A stretch of 8,568 nt of DNA from Bacteroidota bacterium. Its GTDB lineage: Bacteria > Bacteroidota > Ignavibacteria > Ignavibacteriales > Melioribacteraceae. The stretch's first letter is position 1. Each line of letters starts with the position of its first letter. Below are positions 1 through 7,240 of this stretch, one piece after another. The notes beneath the pieces were generated by a model that worked only from the letters and a program-made list of their open reading frames with translations, was not told the DNA's origin and ran no database searches. A program made the translations under genes and the position numbers. The DNA lies in contig JAJYMU010000256.1 of NCBI GenBank assembly GCA_021786655.1, positions 1 through 8,568 of the forward strand, written 5' to 3'.

Positions 1-1
1 T

Positions 2-667
2 TTCGGATTAGCAGTCCAAGGTTACATGATGCAGCATCCTGGTACAACACAACAACAAGCTCAAGGTGCCGTTATGACGCAGTTTGGTCAAATGGGAATC
101 GACATGTCGAAAGGAGTTCAGGCAAATTATGATCTCAATGTTGATTTGAAATTTCCCCAATCGTTCGGATTTGGAATTTCTTACGCTGCATCAGAGAACG
201 TAAAATTAGCCGCCGATTTAGAATGGCTTAACTGGGAAAACGCATTTGATAAGATGACTTTGAGTTTATCGAACGGCGCAAATACAAATATTAATAAGAT
301 GATGGGTAACAGCGGATCGTTCAATATAGAGTTTCCGTTGAACTGGAAAAATTCAATCGTTGTAAAACTTGGCGGTGAGTTTAATGTTAATCCGGATTTA
401 ACACTTCGTCTTGGATATGCTTACGGAAGCAATCCGGTTCCCGAATCAACCATATTTCCAGTTTTCCCGGCTATAGTAGAAAATCACGTAATGGCTGGAG
501 CTAGCTATAAAGTGTCGGCGCCGTTAAGTATTAACGCGGCTTTTGAAATGGGTCTCAATAAATCACAGCAGGCAAGCGGTTCAAGCTTGATCGCAAATGA
601 GTATGATGGAAGTACGAGTCAACTTGCTACGATGCTGTTACACGTTTCGGTAAGTTATAACTTCTAA
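2..667 (+). CDS. FadL/OmpP1-type outer-membrane transport protein, C-terminal part (5' truncated by window edge)
   Basis: The reading frame is open to the left edge: codons from position 2 read FGLAVQGY before the first Met at 26. The true start therefore lies outside the window and the Met at 26 is internal. The visible 221 residues show alternating beta-strand patterns, for example FGFGISYA and LTLRLGYAYG. The block NPVPESTIFPVFPAIVENH is typical of the long-chain fatty-acid/aromatic hydrocarbon porin family (OmpP1/FadL/TodX). The protein ends in SVSYNF, a terminal aromatic residue expected for Bam-dependent insertion of a beta-barrel into the outer membrane. By family, it would carry hydrophobic compounds across the outer membrane; the actual substrate cannot be read here. 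The Gln/Met-rich stretch near the visible start (about 12 to 35 residues in) is probably a loop. The next gene is convergent, so this is the last gene of its transcript. Confidence 0.85.
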   Translation, partial: FGLAVQGYMMQHPGTTQQQAQGAVMTQFGQMGIDMSKGVQANYDLNVDLKFPQSFGFGISYAASENVKLAADLEWLNWENAFDKMTLSLSNGANTNINKMMGNSGSFNIEFPLNWKNSIVVKLGGEFNVNPDLTLRLGYAYGSNPVPESTIFPVFPAIVENHVMAGASYKVSAPLSINAAFEMGLNKSQQASGSSLIANEYDGSTSQLATMLLHVSVSYNF

Positions 668-676
668 GGAATGATT

Positions 677-726
677 AAGATTAAGAGCATGAGCAAGAAT
701 CTAATCTTGTTCTTGCTCTTAATTTT
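677..726 (+). terminator. Stem-loop terminator between convergent genes
   Basis: The arms 682-697 and 706-721 pair over 16 positions with one T-T mismatch and one G-T wobble, around the 8-base loop AATCTAAT. Pairing can extend outward to 677 and 726. The 3' side runs into AATTTT, giving a short T tract for the + strand gene ending at 667. The stem sits between two genes that end facing each other (stops at 667 and 731), so it may also stop transcription from the right, although the T tract on that strand is weak. Confidence 0.7.
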
Positions 727-730
727 ATGT

Positions 731-1195
731 TTACACCTCGTTGAATATTTCGTATGAATTTTCTATTCGATAATGTTGAATGAACTTTTCAAGAATCGAA
801 TCACGGACGACGCACAAAATATTTCCACAAAAATCATTCCGCTCTGAAATAATTTTTGTAATTGCTGGTTCCAGTCCTTTGCCTTCAAGTTCAAGCGGAC
901 CAATTTCATCAATGACTAACCAATCTAAATTCTGCTGGAAACATGATACGATTACATTCTGCGACCAAGAAAAAACAGTTCCGCTGAATTTATAATTCCC
1001 GATTTGTATCGCGTTAGGTTCATCTGCAATTTCAAGTTGTTTCAAAGTTTTAGAACCGAGGTGATAGATAAATCTTTTTCCTTCGATCACAGGTTGCAAA
1101 ATACCATCGATGTTCTTCTGTGAAGAAGCCCAAAGCATCAGTCGTGTGGTCTTGCCCGATTTAATCTTGCCGGTTAGGATGTGAATATTTTTCAT
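731..1195 (-). CDS. Small P-loop NTPase, THEP1/NTPase_1-like
   Basis: This 154-residue soluble protein starts directly with a strand and a Walker A loop: G9-K-I-K-S-G-K15-T16. A Walker B segment follows at about residues 93-102 (LVIDEIGPLEL), with Asp96-Glu97 as the likely Mg/catalytic acidic pair. The DEIGPLEL signature and the GILQP turn at 31-35 resemble the nucleoside-triphosphatase THEP1 family (NTPase_1), whose members hydrolyse NTPs in vitro and whose cellular role is poorly defined. The length is slightly short of typical members (roughly 170-190 residues by recollection), with the C-terminal region reduced. The ATG at 1195 lies 4 nt after the stop of the upstream membrane-protein gene, with a weak AGAAGA ribosome site inside that junction. 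The two genes are therefore almost certainly co-transcribed and probably translationally coupled. Family is fairly sure; biological role is unknown. Confidence 0.75.
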   Translation of the reverse strand: MKNIHILTGKIKSGKTTRLMLWASSQKNIDGILQPVIEGKRFIYHLGSKTLKQLEIADEPNAIQIGNYKFSGTVFSWSQNVIVSCFQQNLDWLVIDEIGPLELEGKGLEPAITKIISERNDFCGNILCVVRDSILEKFIQHYRIENSYEIFNEV

Positions 1196-1199
1196 TCTT

Positions 1200-2249
1200 C
1201 TACAAATCAGTTAAAAGTAGCAATGCCAATGAATCAGACAAGAACTTTCTGTAGCGCGTATATCCGCTTATTGATGATGATAATCTCCAGCAGTAGTTAA
1301 CAACGTTTTTGAAATTCGGAAATAATTCCGTGATGTTATTTACCTCGCCGGCGTGTTCAAATTTTTTCTTCTCTATGAATAACTTAAATAGTTTGACTGC
1401 CAACGGAGATACAAGCGTGAACCATACGAACGTAATGACAATTGAACGGATGAGCATGAATAAAATATCATACGCGCTCGATTCAAAGTGATGTGGAAAT
1501 AGATATGAAATAATCATTAAGACGACAGAAATGGATAGAATGATAATGCCGGATTTGCGTTGCCACCATCTTTTTCTCTTTTTGGATTTCGGTCTCTCGA
1601 AAAGTCCGTTCTGTTCTTCGCGGGTTAGTTTTAGTATTTCCAAATCTTCAGATTTTTTTAGCAGCCATTTATCAAAATGTGTGGCTCTTATCGCCATGTA
1701 AATACCGGCTAAAACGTGCAACGCAGTATAAAATGAAATTAGAATTAAACTCACACTGAACGTTAATCGTCCATGAAGAAACGGAATCTGATTAAGTATA
1801 AACTTCGCCAGAGTATCGAATGATTCCCAGATTGTGTTGCCGAAAAGTATAGTCATCATGATAAACTTTTGAAGCGCTGCAAAGAACAATGCAAATATTC
1901 CAAGTAATATTGCTGCTATATTTTTTATCGGGACAAAAGTGAAGAACAAAAACCCCAGAACACCCTGTAGCGTTACCGCCAAATAAGAATTGAGAGGAAC
2001 ATACGGAGTCACTATTGCTTTGACTAGAATTACTATCAAAGTTGCTTTTATAATTTCAGACTTGGATTTTCCGTACTGCGCAAGTAAACAAATGAAAAGT
2101 ACCGCTGCACTGCCAATGAATAAGCCTGTAAACGGAATTTTAAGTACGTGAAGAATTCCGCCCAATGCCGTTTCGCTGAATGCCCACAGAGCTGTAATTC
2201 TTCTCGTATCTATTCGGTTAGTGATGTAGGAACCGGAAAATTCGAACAA
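1200..2249 (-). CDS. Polytopic inner-membrane protein of unknown function, TTG start
   Basis: This is a 349-residue protein with about seven or eight hydrophobic segments, roughly at 19-37, 41-58, 66-84, 88-106, 109-135, 163-185, 233-250 and 258-285. A charged cytoplasmic-looking linker at about 188-232 is very basic near its end (KSKKRKRWWQRK, 221-232). The N-terminal half has a compact core of short helices (ALGGILHVLKIPFTGLFIG at 28-46) that loosely recalls substrate-binding S components of ECF-type vitamin/metal transporters. This is a resemblance in style, not an identified homology. The C-terminal tail from about 290 is amphipathic and not obviously transmembrane. The start is TTG: the frame closes 8 codons upstream at a TAA (2274-2276) and the next in-frame Met is at about residue 131, inside the membrane domain. 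It leads a two-gene operon with the P-loop NTPase, so an energised or nucleotide-regulated membrane process is plausible but unproven. Confidence 0.7.
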   Translation of the reverse strand: MFEFSGSYITNRIDTRRITALWAFSETALGGILHVLKIPFTGLFIGSAAVLFICLLAQYGKSKSEIIKATLIVILVKAIVTPYVPLNSYLAVTLQGVLGFLFFTFVPIKNIAAILLGIFALFFAALQKFIMMTILFGNTIWESFDTLAKFILNQIPFLHGRLTFSVSLILISFYTALHVLAGIYMAIRATHFDKWLLKKSEDLEILKLTREEQNGLFERPKSKKRKRWWQRKSGIIILSISVVLMIISYLFPHHFESSAYDILFMLIRSIVITFVWFTLVSPLAVKLFKLFIEKKKFEHAGEVNNITELFPNFKNVVNYCWRLSSSISGYTRYRKFLSDSLALLLLTDL

Positions 2250-2549
2250 ACTTATCTGCCTTTCTTCATATAATTAATTAGAAATTGAATCAACTTGCAA
2301 AACTTAAACAATTTCCGATAAATCCATCTTTATTTTCTCCTCACTTATTTCTATAATTGACCTTGATTTTTAATGTTTTTCTTAGAATTAAGACTTAATC
2401 GGAGCTAAAAGAAAGTCCTACTAATAAAAGCTTCTTTTCACCACGAAATGCTGTTAAATACAGAATAGGCAACTCTGATCAATGGCAAGAAATTTGAAAA
2501 GACAAAATGACTCAATAAAGAAAAAATTATCAAATATATAGAGGATTAA
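2250..2549. other. Divergent intergenic region upstream of nifJ and of the membrane-protein operon
   Basis: These 300 bp separate two divergent transcripts, so both promoters should lie here. I see a TATAAT at 2352-2357 on the + strand, but without a convincing -35 box at the proper distance, and no clear Bacteroidota-type -33/-7 pair on either strand. A perfect 6+1+6 inverted repeat, ATTAAG-A-CTTAAT, occupies 2387-2399. It could be a repressor site, but such a repeat is expected by chance in AT-rich DNA. A 19-codon ORF at 2482-2541 ends inside the nifJ ribosome site. The nifJ ribosome-binding site AGAGGA is at 2540-2545, 4 nt before the ATG. No RNA gene or riboswitch fold was recognised. Confidence 0.5.
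2259..2263 (-). promoter_or_regulatory. Ribosome-binding site supporting the TTG start at 2249
   Basis: Reading the minus strand, AAAGG lies 9 nt upstream of the TTG at 2249-2247. It is the only purine-rich Shine-Dalgarno-like sequence near the start of the membrane-protein frame. An out-of-frame ATG at 2269 opens just five codons (MKKGR) and stops at 2252, so it does not provide an alternative start unless there is a frameshift. Confidence 0.4.
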
Positions 2550-5500
2550 ATGGAACGAAGAAAAATTACTATCGATGGAAATGAGGCTGCCGCGCATGTG
2601 GCGTACAGAGTGAGTGAAGTAATCGCGATTTACCCGATTACTCCTTCTTCTACAATGGGTGAATTATCCGATGCTTGGTCCGCGCGACAAATCAAAAATA
2701 TTTGGGGAACGGTGCCAACTGTTTCTGAATTGCAAAGTGAAGGCGGAGCTTCAGGCGCAGTTCACGGATCATTACAGAGCGGAGCTTTAACAACAACGTT
2801 CACCGCATCGCAAGGTTTGTTATTAATGATACCTAACATGTACAAAATTGCCGGCGAATTAACATCTACTGTTTTTCATGTCAGCGCCCGGTCAATCGCT
2901 GCATCGGCTCTGTCAATTTTTGGTGATCATTCCGATGTCATGGCAACACGTCAAACCGGTTTTGGATTGATCTGCTCGAACTCGGTTCAGGAAGTTATGG
3001 ACACTGCGTTGATCGCCCATCGGGCCACTTTAGAATCTCGCATTCCGTTTATCCATTTCTTTGACGGATTCAGAACTTCCGCAGAGGTTATGAAGATTGA
3101 AGAATTGAGCGACGATGATATACGCGCGATGATCGATGATGAAAAAATTAGCGAATTTAAAAAGCGCGCGCTCAGTCCGGAACATCCTTTCATTCGCGGT
3201 ACGGCGCAAAATCCGGATGTATATTTCCAAGGTAGAGAAACGGTTAACAAGTTTTATGACCCATGTCCTGAGATTGTTCAAAATGCGATGGATGAATTTG
3301 CGAAGATAACCGGAAGACAATACAAGTTATTCGATTATTACGGCGCACCGGATGCAAAAAGAATTATTGTAATAATGGGTTCCGGCGCTGAAGCTGCGCA
3401 AGAAGCAGTTGAATTTTTGACAGAGAGAAAGGAAGAGAAAGTCGGAATTCTTAAGGTAAGATTGTATAGACCGTTCTCTGCAAAACATTTATTAGCGGCA
3501 TTTCCGAAGACAGTTGAGAAAATTGCAGTATTGGACAGAACAAAAGAACCGGGATCGCTCGGTGAACCTTTATATCTTGATGTTGTTTCCGCAATTTCCG
3601 AAGCCATGGGTTCTAACAAACCTCCGTTTGCAAAAATGCCTAAGATCATTGGCGGACGTTACGGTTTATCTTCAAAAGAATTTACGCCGGCAATGGTCAA
3701 AGCTGTGTTCGATAATCTGAAACAAGATGAGCCGAAAAATCATTTCACGATAGGAATAATTGATGATGTAACATTCACAAGCTTGGATGTTGATGAAAGT
3801 TTTGTTACCGAAGGAGATGAAGTTGTAAGATGTCTCTTCTACGGATTGGGTGCCGATGGAACAGTCGGTGCGAATAAAAATTCAATAAAGATTATCGGCG
3901 AAGAAACAGAAAATTATGCGCAAGGTTATTTTGTTTACGATTCCAAAAAATCCGGTTCTACAACTGTGTCTCACTTACGTTTCGGAAGAAAACCAATTCA
4001 CTCATCATACTTGATTCAATCTGCAAAGTTCGTCGGCTGCCACACGTTCGGTCTTCTTGAGAAATTTGATGTTCTGGGGAACATCGAAAACGGTGGAACG
4101 TTCTTGCTGAACAGTCCATATCCAACTGAAGAAATATGGGATAAACTTCCAACCAAAGTCCAGCAGCAGATCATTGATAAGAAACTAAATTTCTATGTGA
4201 TCGATGGTTACTCGGTTGCAAACAAAACCGGAATGGGAAGCAGAGTTAATACAATAATGCAGACATGCTTCTTTGCTATTTCCGGAATTCTTCCGAAAGA
4301 TGAAGCGATTGAGCAAATCAAAAAGTCGATTAAAAAAACTTACGGTGCAAAGGGAGAAGAAATTGTTAAAAAGAATTTCGAAGCTGTTGACCAGACTCTC
4401 GACAATTTATTCAAGATAGACGTTCCGGCAAAGGCAACAAGTTCGATTCAAATTCCTCCAACAGTTTCACCGAAAGCCCCGGATTATGTACGCGACGTGC
4501 TTGCAAAAATGATGGAAGGCAAAGGCGATCAAGTTAAAGTTAGCGAGATGCCTATAGATGGAACTTTCCCATCGGCTACAACAAGATGGGAAAAAAGAAA
4601 CATAGCTCTTGAAGTTCCGCAATGGGATCCAGAATGGTGTATTCAATGCGGCAAGTGCGCACTCGTTTGTCCGCACGCTGCAATCAGAATAAAAGTATAT
4701 GACAAAGCATTATTGAAGGACGCTCCTGCAACGTTCAAGTCTATGGACGCAAAGGGAAAAGAATTCCCGGATGGATATGCATACACGATTCAAACTGCAG
4801 TTGAAGACTGTACCGGATGCGAATTGTGTTACGAAGTTTGCCCGGCAAAAAATAAAAAGGAAACACGCCTTAAAGCTCTCAATATGGTTCCGCAGATTCC
4901 AATTCGCGAGCAAGAAAGTGTAAACTATGATTACTTCTTGAACTTACCAGAGATCGATAGAAGACTCGTAAACACCGGACTTGTGAAGAGCAATCAATTG
5001 CTTGAACCATTGTTTGAGTATTCCGGTGCATGTTCAGGCTGCGGCGAAACTCCTTATGTGAAATTGGTTTCACAGTTGTTCGGTGATAGAGCAATGGTTG
5101 CCAACGCAACCGGATGCTCGTCAATTTACGGCGGCAACTTGCCAACAACACCGTGGGCAGTTAACAAAGAAGGACGCGGACCAGCTTGGTCGAATTCACT
5201 TTTTGAAGACAATGCCGAATTTGGTTTCGGTATGCGTTTGGCAGTTGATAAACAATTCCAGTTTGCAAATGAACTTGTGGTAAAATTCACTGATAAACTT
5301 GGGAAAGAATTTGTTGACGCCATTGTTCATGCAGATCAAAAAGATGAAGCAGGAATTTATGACCAGAGGGAACGTGTAGCTGAGTTAAAGAAAAAACTTT
5401 CCGGCGTAAACTCCGTTGATGCTAAGAAACTTTTGGAAGTTGCTGACTATCTGGTTAAAAAATCTGTTTGGATTATTGGCGGAGACGGATGGGCATACGA

Positions 5501-6146
5501 TATCGGTTACGGCGGATTAGATCACGTTATTGCCTCTGGTAAGAACGTAAACATTTTGGTCTTGGATACAGAAGTTTATTCGAACACCGGCGGACAGATG
5601 TCGAAATCTACCGGCATGGGCGCTGTTGCTAAATTCGCCGCGGCAGGAAAACCGACTCCGAAAAAAGATTTGGCGATGATGGCAATGAATTACGGCAATG
5701 TTTACGTCGCAAAAGTTGCTATGGGTTCCAACGACGCTCAGACAATCCGTGCGTTCCTTGAAGCTGAAGCTTACAACGGTCCTTCGATAATTATTGCTTA
5801 CAGTCATTGTATCGCTCACGGTATCAACATGGCAAAAGGTATGGAGAGCCAAAAACTTGCCGTTGATAGCGGTTACTGGCCGTTGTTCAGATACAACCCC
5901 GATAGTTTGAAGGAAGGAAAGAATCCGCTTAAGCTTGATTCTAAAGCTCCAAAAATCAAGCTGGAAGACTACATCTACAAAGAAACCCGTTATAAGATGT
6001 TAACTAAATCTCATCCAACGGAAGCACAACATTTACTGGTTGCAGCTCAAGAAGAAGTTCTAAAACGATGGAAGATTTACGAGCAGATGGCCGGATTTGA
6101 TTTTTCGAAAAACGGCGGCGAAGAAAAATCTGAATCAAAAAATTGA
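2550..6146 (+). CDS. nifJ: Pyruvate:ferredoxin (flavodoxin) oxidoreductase, single-chain
   Basis: This 1198-residue homodimer-type enzyme reversibly converts pyruvate + CoA to acetyl-CoA + CO2, reducing ferredoxin or flavodoxin in the cytoplasm. Domain order is canonical. The N-terminal pyrimidine-binding domain has YPITPSS with Thr31, Glu64 in SEGGA and Arg114 in VSARS. The transketolase-C-like domain carries GSGAEAA (277-283) and DRTKEPGS (329-336). The gamma and linker region follows. The two-cluster ferredoxin domain has Cys697/700/703/707 and Cys754/757/760/764. The TPP pyrophosphate domain has GGDGWAYDIG from 977 and SNTGGQ with Asn1012. The proximal 4Fe-4S cluster is ligated by Cys828 and Cys831 (CSGC), Cys856 and Cys1087 (SHC). 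All ligands are present, so the enzyme should be active. Compared from memory with the Desulfovibrio africanus enzyme, the chain stops soon after the last domain and lacks most of the C-terminal oxygen-protecting extension. The start is supported by AGAGGA 4 nt upstream. It probably works in fermentation or in carbon fixation by pyruvate synthesis; direction cannot be told here. Confidence 0.97.
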   Translation: MERRKITIDGNEAAAHVAYRVSEVIAIYPITPSSTMGELSDAWSARQIKNIWGTVPTVSELQSEGGASGAVHGSLQSGALTTTFTASQGLLLMIPNMYKIAGELTSTVFHVSARSIAASALSIFGDHSDVMATRQTGFGLICSNSVQEVMDTALIAHRATLESRIPFIHFFDGFRTSAEVMKIEELSDDDIRAMIDDEKISEFKKRALSPEHPFIRGTAQNPDVYFQGRETVNKFYDPCPEIVQNAMDEFAKITGRQYKLFDYYGAPDAKRIIVIMGSGAEAAQEAVEFLTERKEEKVGILKVRLYRPFSAKHLLAAFPKTVEKIAVLDRTKEPGSLGEPLYLDVVSAISEAMGSNKPPFAKMPKIIGGRYGLSSKEFTPAMVKAVFDNLKQDEPKNHFTIGIIDDVTFTSLDVDESFVTEGDEVVRCLFYGLGADGTVGANKNSIKIIGEETENYAQGYFVYDSKKSGSTTVSHLRFGRKPIHSSYLIQSAKFVGCHTFGLLEKFDVLGNIENGGTFLLNSPYPTEEIWDKLPTKVQQQIIDKKLNFYVIDGYSVANKTGMGSRVNTIMQTCFFAISGILPKDEAIEQIKKSIKKTYGAKGEEIVKKNFEAVDQTLDNLFKIDVPAKATSSIQIPPTVSPKAPDYVRDVLAKMMEGKGDQVKVSEMPIDGTFPSATTRWEKRNIALEVPQWDPEWCIQCGKCALVCPHAAIRIKVYDKALLKDAPATFKSMDAKGKEFPDGYAYTIQTAVEDCTGCELCYEVCPAKNKKETRLKALNMVPQIPIREQESVNYDYFLNLPEIDRRLVNTGLVKSNQLLEPLFEYSGACSGCGETPYVKLVSQLFGDRAMVANATGCSSIYGGNLPTTPWAVNKEGRGPAWSNSLFEDNAEFGFGMRLAVDKQFQFANELVVKFTDKLGKEFVDAIVHADQKDEAGIYDQRERVAELKKKLSGVNSVDAKKLLEVADYLVKKSVWIIGGDGWAYDIGYGGLDHVIASGKNVNILVLDTEVYSNTGGQMSKSTGMGAVAKFAAAGKPTPKKDLAMMAMNYGNVYVAKVAMGSNDAQTIRAFLEAEAYNGPSIIIAYSHCIAHGINMAKGMESQKLAVDSGYWPLFRYNPDSLKEGKNPLKLDSKAPKIKLEDYIYKETRYKMLTKSHPTEAQHLLVAAQEEVLKRWKIYEQMAGFDFSKNGGEEKSESKN

Positions 6147-6177
6147 AAAAGAATTTTGAATATAATTTGGAGCTAAC

Positions 6178-7176
6178 ATGAATTTATTAACCAAGTACAT
6201 GGGACTGAATCTAAAGAATCCGATTGTTCCATCTGCATCGCCGCTTTCTCAAGACGTTGATACCGTTAAAGCAATGGAAGATGCCGGTGCTGCTGCAGTA
6301 GTTGTGTATTCTTTGTTTGAAGAACAGATTGTGCATGAGTCCGGAGAACTGGATCATTATTTATCGAATCATACCGATAGTTATGCTGAAGCGTTAAGCT
6401 ATTTCCCGGAACCGGAAAAATTTCATCTCGGTCCTTATCAATATCTCGATCATATAGCAAAATTGAAAAAGTCAGTTGACATTCCGATCATCGGAAGTAT
6501 CAATGGCGTTAGCAACGGCGGCTGGATTAAGTACGCACAGAATATTGAACAAGCCGGTGCCGATGCATTAGAACTGAATGTTTATTATATACCGACCAAT
6601 CCAAACATTCCGGGTTCGGAAATTGAGAAGATGTACATCGATACATTGAAAGCTGTGAAGAGCAAGGTGAAGATCCCGGTAGCTATTAAACTGAGTCCAT
6701 TCTTCTCGTCAATGTCCAACATGGCAAAAAAACTTGATGAAGCCGGAGCCGATGCACTCGTTATGTTCAACAGATTTTATCAGCCGGATTTTGATTTGGA
6801 AAAATTAGAAGTAGCGCCGAACTTAATGTTGAGTACAAATTGGGAAATGCGTTTACCGTTACGGTGGATTGCAATTCTATATGGAAACGTTAAAGCAAGT
6901 ATGGCGGCAACAAGCGGAATCCATTCACACCTTGACGCAATTAAAATCATCATGGCTGGCGGAGATGTTGCGATGATGTGCTCGGAGTTATTGTTGAATG
7001 GTGTGAACCGGATTGGACAAGTTGTTGAAGGGATGAAATTGTGGATGGAAGAAAATGAATATGATTCGATTGAAATGATGAAAGGAAGCATGAGTCAAAA
7101 ATCGACTGCCGAGCCCGCCGCGTTCGAACGAGCGAATTATATGAAGATGCTTCAGAGTTTCAAAACTTTATTATAA
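6178..7176 (+). CDS. Dihydroorotate-dehydrogenase-like flavoprotein, probably not a DHODH
   Basis: This 332-residue TIM-barrel protein resembles dihydroorotate dehydrogenase throughout: GLNLKNPIVPSAS at 9-21 near the start, IKLSP with Lys171, FNR with Asn198, and an FMN-phosphate region with SGI at 246-248 and AGGDVAMM at 260-267. The canonical N-x-S-C/S-P-N motif, whose Cys or Ser is the catalytic base of true DHODHs, is replaced here by LNVYYIPTNP (132-141). It therefore probably binds FMN but oxidises or reduces something other than dihydroorotate. It has one cysteine (Cys268), so it carries no Fe-S cluster of its own. GGAG lies 5 nt before the ATG, and the gene begins 31 nt after nifJ, suggesting one transcript. 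DHOD-like genes beside nifJ are known in other bacteria, so the partnership appears conserved, but the reaction is unknown. Confidence 0.85.
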   Translation: MNLLTKYMGLNLKNPIVPSASPLSQDVDTVKAMEDAGAAAVVVYSLFEEQIVHESGELDHYLSNHTDSYAEALSYFPEPEKFHLGPYQYLDHIAKLKKSVDIPIIGSINGVSNGGWIKYAQNIEQAGADALELNVYYIPTNPNIPGSEIEKMYIDTLKAVKSKVKIPVAIKLSPFFSSMSNMAKKLDEAGADALVMFNRFYQPDFDLEKLEVAPNLMLSTNWEMRLPLRWIAILYGNVKASMAATSGIHSHLDAIKIIMAGGDVAMMCSELLLNGVNRIGQVVEGMKLWMEENEYDSIEMMKGSMSQKSTAEPAAFERANYMKMLQSFKTLL

Positions 7177-7194
7177 TCTGTCTAAAAATTTTTT

Positions 7195-7240
7195 AACGGG
7201 GATGCTTCATAACTATTTGTGAACATCCTCGTTCTATTTT
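7195..7240 (+). terminator. Stem-loop terminator after the nifJ operon
   Basis: The arms 7195-7209 and 7220-7233 pair over 14 positions (AACGGGGATG against CATCCTCGTT, then TTCA against TGAA), with one G-T wobble and a bulged C at 7205. They close a 10-base loop at 7210-7219. The stem is followed by CTATTTT, which ends at 7240 within the final codons of the convergent kinase gene. It begins 18 nt after the stop of the DHOD-like gene. It can be transcribed from both sides, but the T tract is better placed for the + strand. Confidence 0.75.

Noticed and set aside
26..28. Met at 26 as the start of the outer-membrane protein
   Set aside because: The frame continues to the window edge without a stop, no ribosome site precedes it, and the fragment lacks a signal peptide and the first half of the barrel.
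780..995. 71-codon + strand ORF opposite the NTPase gene
   Set aside because: It mirrors the Walker B-containing region of a well-supported gene and has no features of its own.
2352..2357. TATAAT as the nifJ promoter -10 box
   Set aside because: No matching -35 element sits 16-18 bp upstream, and such hexamers are common in this AT-rich gap, so it is only mentioned in the intergenic entry.
2987..5852. Many antisense ORFs of 60-110 codons opposite nifJ, including 5517-5852 and 3338-3649 on the minus strand
   Set aside because: They lie opposite a clearly functional gene, show no recognisable domains, and have compositions typical of reverse-frame translation.
6178..7176. Naming the DHOD-like gene pyrD
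   Set aside because: The catalytic motif is missing and the neighbour is nifJ rather than pyrimidine genes.
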